Made by a program: the position numbers and the translations under genes
NCBI RefSeq assembly: GCF_029633865.1
Contig: NC_079213.1
Coordinates: 84,786,803-84,850,802 of the forward strand
Reading direction: 5' to 3'
Source of the DNA: Lampris incognitus
Lineage: Eukaryota > Chordata > Actinopteri > Lampriformes > Lampridae
DNA: 64,000 nt
The notes under the pieces: generated by a model
Database searches by the model: none
The model's input: only the letters and a program-made list of their open reading frames with translations
What the model was told of the DNA's origin: nothing
Shown: piece after piece, positions 1-11,828 of the stretch
Layout of the letters: each line of letters opens with the position of its first letter
How positions within the stretch are numbered: position 1 is the first letter of the stretch

Positions 1-533
1 TCGGGTGGGGGTGTAGGGCTCGACCATGGCCTGGAGATAGGAAGGAGCTGTTCCTTTCACTGCCCTGTAGACTAGCACCAGAGTCTTAAACTGTATGCGA
101 GCAGCTACTGGGAGCCAGTGTAGGGACATGAGAAGGGGAGTTATATGGGAGAACTTAGGGCGGTTGAACCCCAGACGAGCTGCAGCTTTCTGAACAAGCT
201 CCAGAGGTCTGATGGCCGACGCCGGGGCGCCAGCAAGGAGGGAGTTGCCGTAGTCCAGCCGGGAGATGACCAGAGCCTGGATGAGCACCTGTGCCATCTC
301 GTCGGTGAGGAATGGGCGAATCCTCCTGATGTTATAGAGGAGAAATCTGCAGGAGCGAGCAACCGATGCAGCGTTTTCAGCAAACGACAGTTGGTCGTCC
401 AGGATCACACCCAGATTCCTCACAGTCCGAGTTGGCGTCACCACGGTGTTGTCAATGGTGATGGCCAGGTCTCGGTGCGGGCAACCTTTCCCCGGGAGGA
501 AGATCCGCTCTGTCTTGTCCAGACCTAATTTTC
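1..533 (-). mobile_element. L2/CR1-like LINE fragment, C-terminal part of the reverse transcriptase ORF
   Basis: Read on the minus strand, one frame stays open from about 530 to the window edge (about 175 codons). It encodes the region downstream of the RT catalytic core. Recognisable blocks in order are LDKTE, VRNLGV, SRLDYGN, LVQKAAARL, HWLPVAARI and APSYLQ. The same blocks occur in the same order in the LINE at 57100-57850, which is how I identified it. The copy is 5'-truncated near 525-535 and its 3' end lies outside the window. It has no stop codon, so it may be fairly young. The clade (L2 versus CR1) is inferred from these blocks only. Confidence 0.8.
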
Positions 534-1440
534 TTTTTGCAAATTGTTATGCCTGTATGATAAAGAACCTCTCATGATTGCGGGGATGAAAACCCTTCGA
601 AAAACATTTATTCTTCCTATCACCGCTCCCTCTTCATTCCAGTTCATTGACCAACGCTGCACTCTATCGCTGCCCGATCTGAGTCAACCATGTGCATGCG
701 TGACTCAGATCTACGTTAAAAGAACGTTGATAAGTTAAAAAATGTGTACGATATAAAGGAACAACTTCCTCTTGGTTGCAGTCGAAACAGGAAGTGTTGC
801 ATATTCTTGTCGCTGCGCTATCTGAGTCAACCGTGGATGTGAGTCGCGCATGCGCAAATGTAAACGGCTTACCCAGCTTTATTATATAATGAAAATAAAG
901 ACAACTTAAGGTTATACCAAAATCGTCACATAGCAAACCTTTTCTTTTTGGAAAGCGCAAGTTCATATTAGACCTGCTTGCATTCATGTGAGGGTCCGTC
1001 TAGGAGGCTGCACATCTACAGACTGACAGGCAAAACGTTTTTATTAGGTAGATTTAAAAAAAAAATTTTTTTTAGCATGAGCGCTGCATGTTAAAAACTT
1101 TTTCTTTTTTTTTTCATATTTGCTGTTCAATGGATCTGAGCGCTGTGCAAAAGTCTTATAATTGCAGGAAAAACAAGTTTTTTTCTGTCTGCATGTGTGT
1201 GTCTGTATCTGTATCTGTCTGCTGCTAATCTCACATACTACTGGATCTGTCAGCCCATTGTTTGTGCACCGTTATGACTGTATGATCAAACACCTCTCAT
1301 GGTTTCAGTGATTCAAAACCTTTGAAAAACCTGTTTTATATCGCAATAGAGTGCTGACTCCTCAGCTGGTTTTTCCCCTAAATCTGAGCACTGGGGAAGA
1401 AGAGGTGGGGATCTGCTCTCTACTGGGTGCGCTCTTCTAG
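534..1440. repeat. degenerate repeated sequence with internal direct and inverted repeats, no gene seen
   Basis: A block at 545-607 recurs in diverged form at 1269-1333 (shared cores such as ACCTCTCATG). A second block near 670-716 recurs near 808-855 (core ATCTGAGTCAACC). An 11-bp perfect inverted repeat, GATCTGAGTCA/TGACTCAGATC, spans 676-711. No coding frame is convincing. It is probably an old transposon or degenerate tandem array of unknown type. Confidence 0.4.
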
Positions 1441-2386
1441 TTTCCTCCTGTCTTACTGTGATGAAGAGATGTGATGAGACAACATGTGAGCTAGTGGCAA
1501 TTCAAGACGCTGGAGGCAGAAGGTGGCAGTTGTGCGGATCAAATCTGCCACTTTCTGACACCGAAACTGGTGAAACTCCTCCGGTATTCGGACGGTAGAC
1601 CTTTTATAAGTTTCGTTTAGGGAAAAACTACAAGAAGCAATTTGAACCACTTTTGAAACCTGTGGGATTTGACAAAGCAGGGTGGTTAGTTATTTTTCCT
1701 CAGTACGGGGATTTTCTTAAAACCCCTAATTCTCACACATTCTAGACATGAAACTGATGCACTTACCTGAGCAGCTTACAATAACTACAACAATAGGACA
1801 AGTTTCACCTCTAGATACCAAGATTACAAGTAACCAACAAGTAAGGAGGTCAAAGGTCAAAACCACTGCATTTTAGAGGTAGATGCTTGGTTAAAAGACT
1901 GCTTGGTTAAAAGTTAAAACTGGGGGAGAGGATTTGAGGAAAGCTTTTGTTTCATTCTGCCAAGTTTGTACAATGAACAACTCCTGTTATGTCTTCACCC
2001 TGGTCCAAGCAACGGAGCTGGTGGTGGCAAAGGCATAGGGGGGTGGGATGGGGTGGTACTGAGTGGAGAATTCAGGCGAAGGGGCAGTTGACCTCCCACT
2101 CATCTGGCCTCGTTAACTTGTTTACGGCGCTGTAGAGGAAAACTCTTGAAGTCACTGGGTAAGAGGTCAGAGCCAGCTGACCATTCTCCATTTGGTTTTG
2201 TTTAAAGTTTAAACAAAATACTATTCATCCACCTGAAATCCTTCAGTGAAATTCATAATTACAGATGACTCTGTTCTCAAGGACAGTACTATTTTGCATG
2301 CGGAAGACCAACTTTTATGCTGAACTTTCAGATCCCATAATGCATACATGAGCATGAATGAACTTTTTTTTTTTTTTTTAATAAGA
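1441..2386. other. no gene or repeat recognised
   Basis: Ordinary AT-balanced sequence with short open frames only, none resembling a known protein. A poly-T tract lies at about 2366-2380 just before the SINE fragment. Confidence 0.5.
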
Positions 2387-2522
2387 GCAGTCTCGGCCCT
2401 GTGATGGCCCGGTGGCCTGCCCAGGGTGTCTCCCCGCCTGCCGTCCAATGACTGCTGGGATAGGCTCCAGCATCCCCACGACCCTGAGAGCAGGATAAGC
2501 GGTTTGGATAATGGATGGATAG
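2387..2522 (+). mobile_element. SINE family 1, 3' fragment
   Basis: The sequence from GGCCCTGTGATGG to the terminal GGATGGAT tail matches the 3' half of the full-length SINE at 47990-48352. Shared blocks include CAGGGTGTCTCCCCGCC, GGGATAGGCTCCAGCATCC and GAGAGCAGGATAAGCGG. The tRNA-like head is missing, so the copy is 5'-truncated. Confidence 0.8.
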
Positions 2523-3423
2523 ATGAATGGAAGAGCAGTCTTTTCAAATGGTGGCAAATTCATTTTGAAATGAGACTGTTCATCTAAATTCCCAAAATGT
2601 AGGCACAAGCTATAGTGAGAACAAAAGTGTATGCAACATTAAAAAGGTCAAAGGTCAGAGCCTCACTGCCCTGACAGGTGCCTTGTGGCACTGAAGTGGG
2701 GTTAGCTGAGTCAGACTGGAAACGTGATCTCACTCCTTGATGGTTTGCAAGAAATGTGTCTGATAAATAAAGCCCGGGTCAAGGCGCAAAGAGGGCTAAC
2801 AACTTCCTCTCTGCATCCACACACAAATAAAAAACTCAGTTTTAACTCTTTGCTACCCAGATCTGACTATCTCCTATCTTTTTCCAAACAGGAAGAATTA
2901 CATGGTTTTTTCCCCCCTCTTAAACTGAAAGTCTGTTTAAACTGAGATAATGGCATCAGCATCGGGTTCAGGCTGTGGACAGTGGGCATTAAAGGACAGA
3001 TATGACAAAACAGTACCAGAGAGAAGTGTGCATATTGAAGCAACCACACACATTTCCATTCCTTGTTATTTTCTAAGCATCGATTATGAGCCATATGAAG
3101 TTTGCCACATTAAAATGCCACATAAAACCCTGTGCTGCAAACAAGCCTACAAAGTGTGCAATGTGCAGGCATGAATAAACAAAGCAAGCTCGCCGTTTGC
3201 ACGCATGTCCCACTGAGGATGGACCTACACATAGTCTTGTGCAAACAGAGAGACAGGAAGTGAGAGGGATAGTACTTTCCTCTCACTTCGTTTCCTGAGC
3301 TCGACAGTCCTGCAAATGTGACTTATCAGCTACTGGGGTTTAAAGGAAGTCCCCCGCCACCTGCGCTTTCCCTTTAAAAGAAAAACCAAAACCCGACACT
3401 AGTTTAATTGGTTTGCCAGAAAA
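2523..3423. other. no gene recognised
   Basis: Several short open frames (for example 2724-2945 and 2950-3174 on the plus strand) show no protein family that I know and no splice-supported exon. Treated as non-coding. Confidence 0.5.
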
Positions 3424-3620
3424 GAAGAGTGATCAAACACATCACGTTATGAGAGCAATGGTAAAAATGTTTAAAAAAAAGAGAAATACGGTTGTTAGGT
3501 TGCATGGCTGAAGATAATAAAAAAAAAGAAAAGTGGTCAAATACATCACGTTATGAGAGCAATGATAAAATTTTTAAAAAGAGATACGGTTGTTAGGTTG
3601 CTTAGCTGAAGAAAAAAAAA
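3424..3620. repeat. tandem duplication, two diverged copies of about 107 bp
   Basis: The first copy starts near 3424 and the second near 3531. Both contain ACATCACGTTATGAGAGCAA, then a poly-A stretch, then GATACGGTTGTTAGGTTGC or a near match. The copies differ by substitutions and small indels, so the duplication is not recent. Confidence 0.8.
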
Positions 3621-3952
3621 CAAAAAACAAAGCACAAGTCTTACAAAACCATTGCATCTAAAACACACACACACATTACATAAGGATGACAGATTCTGAT
3701 TTTGAAGGGAAAGGTTTGGGCTTGAGCCTAGCTGAGAAAGACCATGGCAAGCCTGAGTGATCTGCAGATAACTGAGAGATTACTACAAATACCTGAAGAT
3801 GAAGGTGAGAGCAGCAGTCTACAGCCCGGCCCAGAGATATTATCATCTAAATGTGCTGTGTCCAAATGCATAGCCCTGGGATTTTTACAACTCGGTTGAC
3901 AATTTTTGGTGCACAGATAGTCGACTGTTGTTTCTGTACAATCACATCTTCA

Positions 3953-3955
<3 letters not shown>

Positions 3956-4033
<78 letters not shown>
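3956..4033. repeat. (GT)n microsatellite
   Basis: About 39 uninterrupted GT units, followed by GCATGTGTGCATGCATGC. A shorter GT run lies at 4156-4174. Confidence 0.95.
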
Positions 4034-4034
<1 letters not shown>

Positions 4035-4880
4035 ATGTGTGCATGCATGCAAGAGTGTGTTTCTTACTGTTAGTGAGTATGTTTCCATGATATTAAATCC
4101 TTTAGTCAGTGTGTGTATATATATCTTTATCATAGTTGTTGTGTGCAAGTGTTTGTGTGTGTGTGTGTGTGTGTTTGTATGTTTTAAATATGTTCAGTGT
4201 GTGTGTATCTGCGGCGTTTTTAACAGGTCCTGAGTGTGTCTGCCTGTATTTGTCTGTTTTTGACATGGTGTGTGAACACTGAACACAGCATGCTGAGCAT
4301 CAGGGGTTCTGGGAATTGAGTGGAAGCAGGTGTTAAATCAACACCAATGAGAGCCGGCAGGCCCGGAGCCAGACCAAAAACACAAACACTGAATGGTTTT
4401 CAACACATGATATCCTGTTACTATGCTGTGACATACTACATTTACAGTCCTTCTAGAAGCTTCTTTTTAATGCTGATATCTCCCTGCACTGGCACTGTGT
4501 ACAGTCATTGTAGAAGTCCTCACTCATGTACTTATCCTGCATTAATAATATAGTCCTGTCTTTCTGGAATGTTACACAGTCGAATTCAGTCAGTATAAGT
4601 ATCAGTAAGACACTAACTTACTGTCTTACACGCAGCTAGAACTAATCTCACCCGAGCAGGGCAACACTGAAAGCTATTGTAGAAGTTCATACGTTTAGCC
4701 TGCATCTACCATACCTCAGTACTGTAGACAGTGGTTTCTTTTGTTAGACTTTATGTGTTTATACCACATCCAGCCCACATTTACGCTGCTGACGATGCCA
4801 TCCTGAATGTAATGCAGTAATAGGAAAGTACCTCTAAACCAAAAAGTATGAATATTAATAATATATGAATATTGATCAGT
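4034..4880. other. no gene recognised
   Basis: GT-rich at first, then ordinary sequence. No coding frame with recognisable similarity or splice context. Confidence 0.5.
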
Positions 4881-4930
4881 GTCAACGTATGTCAGGTGAA
4901 TCGGCCGTACTAAATTGGCCCTAGGTGTGA

Positions 4931-4987
<57 letters not shown>

Positions 4988-5130
4988 GGCCCTGTGATGG
5001 ACTGGCAGCCTGTCCAGGGTGTCTCCCTGCCTGCTGCCCAATGACTGCTGGGGTAGGCTCCAGCATCCCCGTGACCCTGAGAGCAGGATAAGCAGTTTAT
5101 GGGTGGATAAATGGATGGATGAATGGATGA
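4881..5130 (+). mobile_element. SINE family 1, 3' part with an expanded internal GT array
   Basis: The segment reads GTCAGGTGAATCGGCC, then a 56-bp GT array at 4931-4986, then the common SINE body (CCCTGTGATGG to the GGATGGATGAATGGAT tail). In the copy at 47990-48352 the same place holds only about 10 GT units. The head is missing. Confidence 0.8.
4931..4986. repeat. (GT)n microsatellite inside a SINE
   Basis: A pure GT run of about 28 units at the conserved internal site of the SINE. Confidence 0.9.
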
Positions 5131-5172
5131 TCAGTGTCATCTAGGTGCAGGAGTTCCTCTTCTCATTGCTCA

Positions 5173-5193
5173 AACGCACACACATGCACACAT

Positions 5194-5268
<75 letters not shown>
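5173..5268. repeat. (CA)n microsatellite
   Basis: CA array with two early ATG interruptions, pure from about 5190 to 5268. It lies 45 bp beyond the SINE tail. Confidence 0.95.
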
Positions 5269-5269
<1 letters not shown>

Positions 5270-5439
5270 TTGATGAAAGGAGGGAAAACAAAGGTGCAAA
5301 TTACGAAAAATTTGATCTTTCTTCAGTTTAAATGGAAATGAACACCCCTTTACTTGGGTGCCATGTTACATCTAGGGTTAGGGTTAATACTCCTGTCTGT
5401 GCCCCTGAGCAAAGCAATGGAAAGAAGAACTGGAGTTGG

Positions 5440-5622
5440 TCCCAGGGTGCTGCAGCTGCCCACCGCTCCTATACAATAGGATGGGATAAATGCAGAGAAC
5501 CCAGCCACTGAGGATCCACAAGACAGTACATTCTTAGTGCCGGTCCCAAGCCCGGATAAGTGGGGAGGGTTTCTTCAGGAAGGGCATCTGGTGTAAAATC
5601 TTTGCCAAATCAAATATCTACT
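5440..5622 (+). repeat. RTE-associated leader module
   Basis: The stretch from CCCAGCCACTG through AGTGCCGGTCCCAAGCCCGG to TTTGCCAAATCAAATAT matches the sequence at 26328-26443 that immediately precedes the endonuclease frame of another RTE copy. Here it lies in plus orientation against the 3' end of an RTE copy that runs on the minus strand. It is either an older insertion used as a target or a non-autonomous derivative. Confidence 0.65.
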
Positions 5623-7878
5623 ACTACTACTACTACTACTTTCGGCTGCTCCCGTTAGGGGTCGCCACAGCGGATCATCCATTTCCATTTCTTCCTGTTT
5701 TCTGCGTCTTCCTCTGTCACACCAGCCACCTGCATGTCTTCCCTCACCACATCCATAAACCTCCTCTTTGGCCTTCCTCTTCTCCTCTCCCCTGGCAGCT
5801 CCATATTCAGCATCCTTCTCCCAATATACTCAGCATCTCTCCTCCACACATTTCCAAGCCATCTCAATCTTGCCTCTCTTGCTTTGTCTCCAAACCGTCC
5901 AACCTGAGCGGTCCCTCTAATATAATCGTTCCTGATCCTGTCCTTCTTCGTTACTCCCAGTGAAAATCTTAGCATCTTCAACTCTGCCACCTCCAGCTCC
6001 GCCTCCTGTCTTTTTGTCAGTGTCACTGTCTCCAAACCATACAACATAGCTGGTCTCACAATCATCTTGTAAACTTTCTCTTTAACTCTTGCTGGTACCC
6101 TTCTGTCGCAAATCACTCCTGACCCTCTTCTCCACCCACTCCACCCTGCCTGCACTCTCTTTTTCACCTCTCCACTGCACTCCCCGTTACTTTGGACAGT
6201 TGACCCCAAGTATTTAAACTCAAATGCCTTTGTCACCTCCACTCCTTGCATCCTGACCATTCCACTGTCCTCTCTCTCATTCACGCATAGGTATTCCGTC
6301 TTGCTCCTACTGACTTTCATTCCTCTTCTCTCCAGTGCATACCTCCATCTCTCCAGGCTCTCCTCAACCTGCACCCTACTCTCGCTACAGATCACAATGT
6401 CATCCGCGAACATCATCGTCCATGGAGACTCCTGTCTGATCTTGTCCGTCAACCTGTCCATCACCATTGCAAACAAGAAAGGGCTCAGAGCCGATCCTTG
6501 ATGTAATCCGACCTCCACCTTGAACCCACCTGTCATTCCAACCGCACACCTCACCATTGTCACACTTCCCTCATATGTATCCTGCACCACTCCTACATAC
6601 TTCTCTGCAACTCCTGACTTCCTCATACAATACCACACCTCCTCTCTCGGCACTCTGTCATAAGCTTTCTCTAAATCTATAAAGACACAATGCAACTCTT
6701 TCTGGCCTTCTCTATACTTCTCAATAAACATTCTCAAAGCAGACATCGCATCTGTGTAGTTCTTTCATGGCATGAAACCATACTGCTGCTCGCTGATCAT
6801 CACCTCTCCTCTTAACCTAGCTTCTATTACTCTTTCCCAAATCTTCATGCTGTGGCTGATCAACTTTATACCTCTGTAGTTGTTACAGTTCTGCACATCG
6901 CCCTTGTTCTTGAAAATTGGTACCAGTATGCTTCTTCTCCACTCCTCAAGCATCCTCTCACTTTCCAGGATTGTGTTAAACAATCTAGTTAAAAACTCCA
7001 CTGCCATCTCTCCTAAACATCTCCATGCCTCCACAGGTATGTCATCAGGACCAACTGCCTTTCTACTCTTCACCTCTTCATAGCTGCCCTCACTTCCTCC
7101 TTGTTAATCCACTGAACTTCCTGATTCACTATCCCTACATCATCCAACCTTCTCTCTCTCTCATTTTCTTCATTCATCAGCCCCTCAAAGTATTCCTTCC
7201 ACCTTCTTAGCACACTCTCCTCGCTTGTCAGCACATTTCCGTCTCTATCCTTGATCGCCCTAACTTGCTGCACATCCTTTGCAGCTTGGTCCCTCTGTCT
7301 AGCCAATCGGTACAAGTCTTTTTCTCCTTCCTTAGTGTCTAACCTGTCATACAACTCACCATACGCCTTTTCCTTTACCTTTGGCACCTCTCTCTTTGCT
7401 TTACGCTGCATCTCCTTGTACTCCTGTCTACTTTCTTCATCTCTCTTACTATCCCACTTCTTCTTTGCCAACCTTTTCCTCTGTATAATTTGCTGTACTT
7501 CCTCATTCCACCACCAAGTCTCCTTGTCTTCCTTCCTCTGTCCTGATCACACACCAAGTACCTTCCTAGCTGTCTCCCTCACTATTTCTGCAGTGGTTGT
7601 CCAGCCATCTGGCAACTCCTCACTACCACCCAGTGCCTGTCTTAACTCCTGCCTGAACTCCACACAACAGTCTTCCTTCTTCAACTTCCACCATTTGATC
7701 TTCAGCTGTGTCTTCACTCGCTTCCTCTTCTTGGTCTCCAAAGTCATCCTACAGACCACCATCCGATGCTGCCTAGCTACGTTCTCCCCTGTCACCACCT
7801 TGCAGTCTCCAATCCCTTTTAGATGGCGCCTTCTTCATAAGATATAGTCCACCTGTGTGCACTTTCCTCCACTTTCCT
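5623..7878 (-). mobile_element. RTE-clade non-LTR retrotransposon (LINE), 5'-truncated
   Basis: Minus-strand copy ending in an (ACT)n-complement tail at 5623-5640, just past the terminal motif around GGTCGCCACAGCGG. It encodes a reverse transcriptase and the usual C-terminal region, but the apurinic endonuclease is missing. The remaining 5' end reads into the region that follows the endonuclease in the 26478-27125 copy. The related copies at 26300-28397 and 41787-42621 share its sequence. RTE/BovB-like placement rests on the C-terminal RRGRPKRRFMDV block and is a family-level inference. Confidence 0.85.
5655..7073 (-). pseudogene. RTE reverse transcriptase ORF with one in-frame stop
   Basis: One minus-strand frame runs from 7073 to 5655 and is interrupted only by a TGA at 6765-6767, where relatives have a glycine codon. 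N-terminal RT blocks (GPDDIPVEAWR, NYRGIKLI) lie upstream of the stop. LEKAYDRVP, HQGSALSPFLF and the catalytic MFADDIV lie downstream, followed by the C-terminal RRGRPKRRF block. It copies element RNA into DNA at the target site (known for the class). Further upstream, to about 7800, coding similarity continues in two other frames, so frameshifts are also present. This copy cannot be autonomous. Confidence 0.85.
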
Positions 7879-7902
7879 CGCAATAGCTTTCTTCGAAGAC
7901 AC

Positions 7903-8130
7903 TATCAAATTTCTGAAATTGGATATAAAAATTCCGAAAACTTATATCAGATTTCCAAAAACCGATATCAAAAAATATGTGTATACATAATTTTAAAATC
8001 TTGACATCAAATTTACGACAGTTGATATCGAAATATGGTATCAGTTTAAAAATCTTGATATCAAATTTCATAAAAATTTATATCAATTTTCAAAAACCTG
8101 ATATTAAATTTCAACAAAGTTTGATATATA
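7903..8130. repeat. AT-rich degenerate minisatellite, unit about 21 bp
   Basis: About nine units start with TATC/TATA and carry AAATTTC then AAAA. Examples are TATCAAATTTCTGAAATTGG and TATCAGATTTCCAAAAACCG. Two units are longer through inserted AT-rich stretches. The first units follow each other at exactly 21 bp. Confidence 0.7.
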
Positions 8131-9542
8131 GAAAAGTTATTAAATCATAAAACAGCTTGCAATAGGAAGAAAGCATTTAACTTGGAGCTGAACACATCCC
8201 TTCCAGCCAAAGGTCAAACCAATTCCTGCCTGCCACACACCGTGTTTCCTGGATGTAAAAAGTGTTTATTTTCTCATCATTTTCCATTGCTTATTGATAG
8301 CTTCACATGGGGTCCAAACATTTTGAAAGGGCCCAACAGTGAAAACAACTGACTCAACATGTCAGTTTAAAATCCAATTTGCAGCAAGTTACATCAGCAA
8401 AGTTTTTCACCCTCCTTAACCAGGTATTTCAGCATGAGTCCTCCTTCACGGCCAGAGGACTGAGTGCGTGAGAACGCTCAGACAGGAAGTGGGATGCTGT
8501 GTTTATATGTGTTTTACAGCAGAATGGTGCCGAGACTAATTTAAGGAAATGTTGTGTTCTGGTATTAAAACTCCAGAAACGGTATTAAGCTACAAGAGTT
8601 TTGGAAATCAGGAGGAGCAAAGGAGGAGTGCTTTTATGAGAAGTCAGTCCACCAAAACCACTGACAGCTCCTAAAGCAAAATGAAAAGACCTTGTAAAAA
8701 CCTGCATCTTTGTGACTCAACTCTGTATTGGCTCCATGATAAGTAAATTCTCACACTATGGCTACCTGATCATGAATGACAGGTGTTGTTTTCTCCACTT
8801 TCTTTGTGCCAAAGAGTGAAACTCGTCCCTGGAACAAAACAACAACAAAAAAAAGAAAAGAAAGAAAAAGAAACAAAGCAACAATGAACAGAACAGAAAG
8901 AACAGGTGTATGGATGTAGAGAGCATACACGCATACAGGGCTCCATTTTTCTCAGAAACAGATGTCGCTTAACTCTTGGCAGGACAAATCTGATCTTGTC
9001 CTAGCAGTTTGTGCAGTCAGTAGACATTTAAACTTGGTATTTTAACCTTCTCCTAAGACAGCCAAAAGATGATTATGAAGAGTTAAACATAAGATATTCT
9101 GCTGCTGAGGAAATGTGCCGTGTATCTGCACTCGGGGGACAGAGGAGGAAGTGGAGGCCTGTGTGTGTGTGGCAGGGGCGGGGTGGGGGTGGCAAAGGGG
9201 TTCTTGTAGCGCATTGCGCTGGCTCATGCCGGTTTGGTCTGCTTTTAGCTGGCCTCACGCCACAGCCGCACAGCAAGGTTGCAGGGTTAGTGACGGCGAG
9301 GCGGGGGGTTACTCAGCACCTGGGGTGCTTTTTGCGTGTGCCGGATGCAACACAGAGGCTCATAGTACAGGCGTCTACAGACGTGCCTGGCAGATTGATA
9401 CTGCACGTGCTTGTATTACAGTGTATGCAAAGTCCAGCCGGTACGCACCCCATTCCAACCTTGAAAGAATCATGGGTCAGAAAGTAAAAAAGACACTTAG
9501 ACACTCAGACCCATTACATATAGATATTGGCTCTTGCATGTA
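8131..9542. other. no gene recognised
   Basis: Non-coding by appearance. It has an A-rich stretch at 8836-8880 and a GC-richer part at 9110-9330 whose open frames are CA-repeat read-through with no known domain. Confidence 0.5.
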
Positions 9543-9679
<137 letters not shown>

Positions 9680-10372
9680 AGTTTCTTCCTTACATGCACA
9701 CAATCACATACATGCACCAAACAAGCACACACAAAGACATGAGAACACACACACACATACACACACACAATATAGTTGTAATTACAGAATATTAAACATT
9801 AGTGGAGGTCCCCTCTTGTCACAGAGGTGAAAAATAAACTTACACAACAGAAAAGAGAACTGAAAGTTAAAAAAAAAAGGACTGGGACTTTTCACAGTCA
9901 ATTTCATTGGTTGAGTAAGTTTACACAAAACGAGAAATTGAGAAACAAGAAATGTCTTTTGCTTTCAGATTAAAAGTAAAACAATGAAAGTTCTAGAACA
10001 AATTGAAAAGTAAAAGTAAAAGTATTAAACTCAATGACAGCAAAACATCATGGGACTCGACAAAAAACAAAAAAAAAAAAAACAAAAAAAAATCACACCA
10101 ATGCATTCACCATTTTCCTTCAACCAAGACACGATCAGAAAAAAACACTGTCTGAATGGGATCTTCAAGCCGCACTCTAAAGGCAAAATGCCAGCCTGTA
10201 TTCCTCGTATGAATTCATCATCAGAGGATAATAACACTTGTAAAATCTTTAAACAGGCAGAGGCCACAGGCAGGAAACAGCAATTGTTTGCAGAAGCAGC
10301 CTAATGAGGCTCTGCAACAGGACAAAACAGGACAAATACATTGCCTTGTATTCACAGTAGATACAGTGAAAG

Positions 10373-10373
<1 letters not shown>
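9680..10373. other. no gene recognised
   Basis: Low-complexity A-rich stretches (9868-9880, 10066-10092) and short open frames without similarity. Confidence 0.5.
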
Positions 10374-10461
<88 letters not shown>

Positions 10462-10473
10462 GTGTGTGTGTGT
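10374..10473. repeat. (TG)n microsatellite
   Basis: About 100 bp of TG units with one CG interruption near 10457. Confidence 0.95.
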
Positions 10474-11754
10474 TTGAGTATTGGACTTCGCAGAGCATGA
10501 GCTTGGTTTTCTGCTAAGCTCTATGAAAACAGTGTAAAGGACCCTCAGTGAGAATTCACCCTCCGGTCACTGGACACACAGCCATGTTGTTTTTGTGCGT
10601 GTGTGCGTGCATGTGTGCACGTGTGCTTGCCTGATGCTGTGAATAGGGCTGCTGGGAGAAGAGGAGCAGGGGGCTGCTGAGGGGATCACTTGCACAGCTG
10701 TTCAACCCAAATACCAGCAGCAACAATAACAGTCTTGAGACTTCCAGAATTTTCAGGGGAAACAGAAGAGAACTGAGCTTTGTCAGTTTGCACCTTTGTG
10801 CAAAGTAACTAGCTAACAACCTAACTAGCAAACTAGTCTGCACCATTGTGCAAACAGACACAAATACAAGCACAAAACTTCTGACCGCCAACCCTTGATC
10901 TGGTCATCACTGTCTGCCTCATCAGAGGGAAATTAGATCATTGTATCCCCCCCCCTTTAATATGGCACTTTTATTGAGCACCATCAAGGAATTCTCTCTC
11001 TTGCTTTCCTCCTCCACCGTGAGGTCAGAGGTCAGGGTCAGCTACAGAACAGGACCCCTGGAGCTGGTAGAAAACGAATGTCCTGCATAAATGTAGGGCA
11101 GGTGCTGTTTTAAGTCTGTTAGAGTGATGGCAGTTTAACCTCCTCACCACCCAGCAGCTAAGAAAGGATTTGATCTCTGACGCAGCACTTTTTACACTTT
11201 AAATGCATCCCAGACCTTCCTCACTGGTACCTGGCAGAGGACATAAACCTAACAACAGAAAACATCATTCAGTTGGTTTGTTTTTCCTACTAACTGTTAC
11301 CAAACAAGTTCAGAAAGAAAATCAGCCTGGGTGATTGTTTACCTGAAAAATATTTTCTCACACCTTTTACAGTATTTATTTGATGAGCTTTAGTTGCTAG
11401 TGAAAAGGTCAGTCTGTAATAGTTTGTTATCCTGGCAGAGTAAAACATAGCATCATATTGCAACAGTCACAACCAGTTGGATCCAAGCAGACCTATGGTG
11501 GTAACCATTGTAGAAGTCCCCCTCAGCACATTCATCCTATGTCTATCTTGCATTATTACTGCAAGCCATGCTATATTGAATAATTGGCAGCAGAACTGCA
11601 TTACTTCATTACAAAACAAATCTCTAATGTCTTTCATTAAGCCAGAAGTTGTCCCTATGGCTGGACAGCAGACACCCCCGTAGCCAGCTATGAGGTCGCC
11701 GAGGTCTGGACCTCAGTAATTTTTTTCCCTCTCAGGCCGACGTTTTGCATTATA

Positions 11755-11755
<1 letters not shown>
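10474..11755. other. no gene recognised
   Basis: No frame with recognisable similarity. A poly-C tract lies at about 10948-10956. Confidence 0.5.

Positions 11756-11824
<69 letters not shown>
11756..11824. repeat. (TG)n microsatellite
   Basis: About 34 TG units. Confidence 0.95.

Positions 11825-11828
<4 letters not shown>

Noticed and set aside
3744-3899. Short plus-strand frame MASLSDLQITERLLQIPEDE followed by a GTGAGA donor-like site
   Set aside because: Only 51 codons, no recognised family, no supporting second exon. Could be chance or a transposase relic.
3851-4233. Open frames full of Cys-Val or Thr-His repeats over microsatellites (also at 4716, 5123, 9477-9830, 10288, 13950, 18541, 22032)
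   Set aside because: These are translations of CA/GT arrays and not genes.
5622-5640. (ACT)n as an independent microsatellite, also at 41787-41801
   Set aside because: It is the 3' tail of the RTE LINE in reverse orientation.
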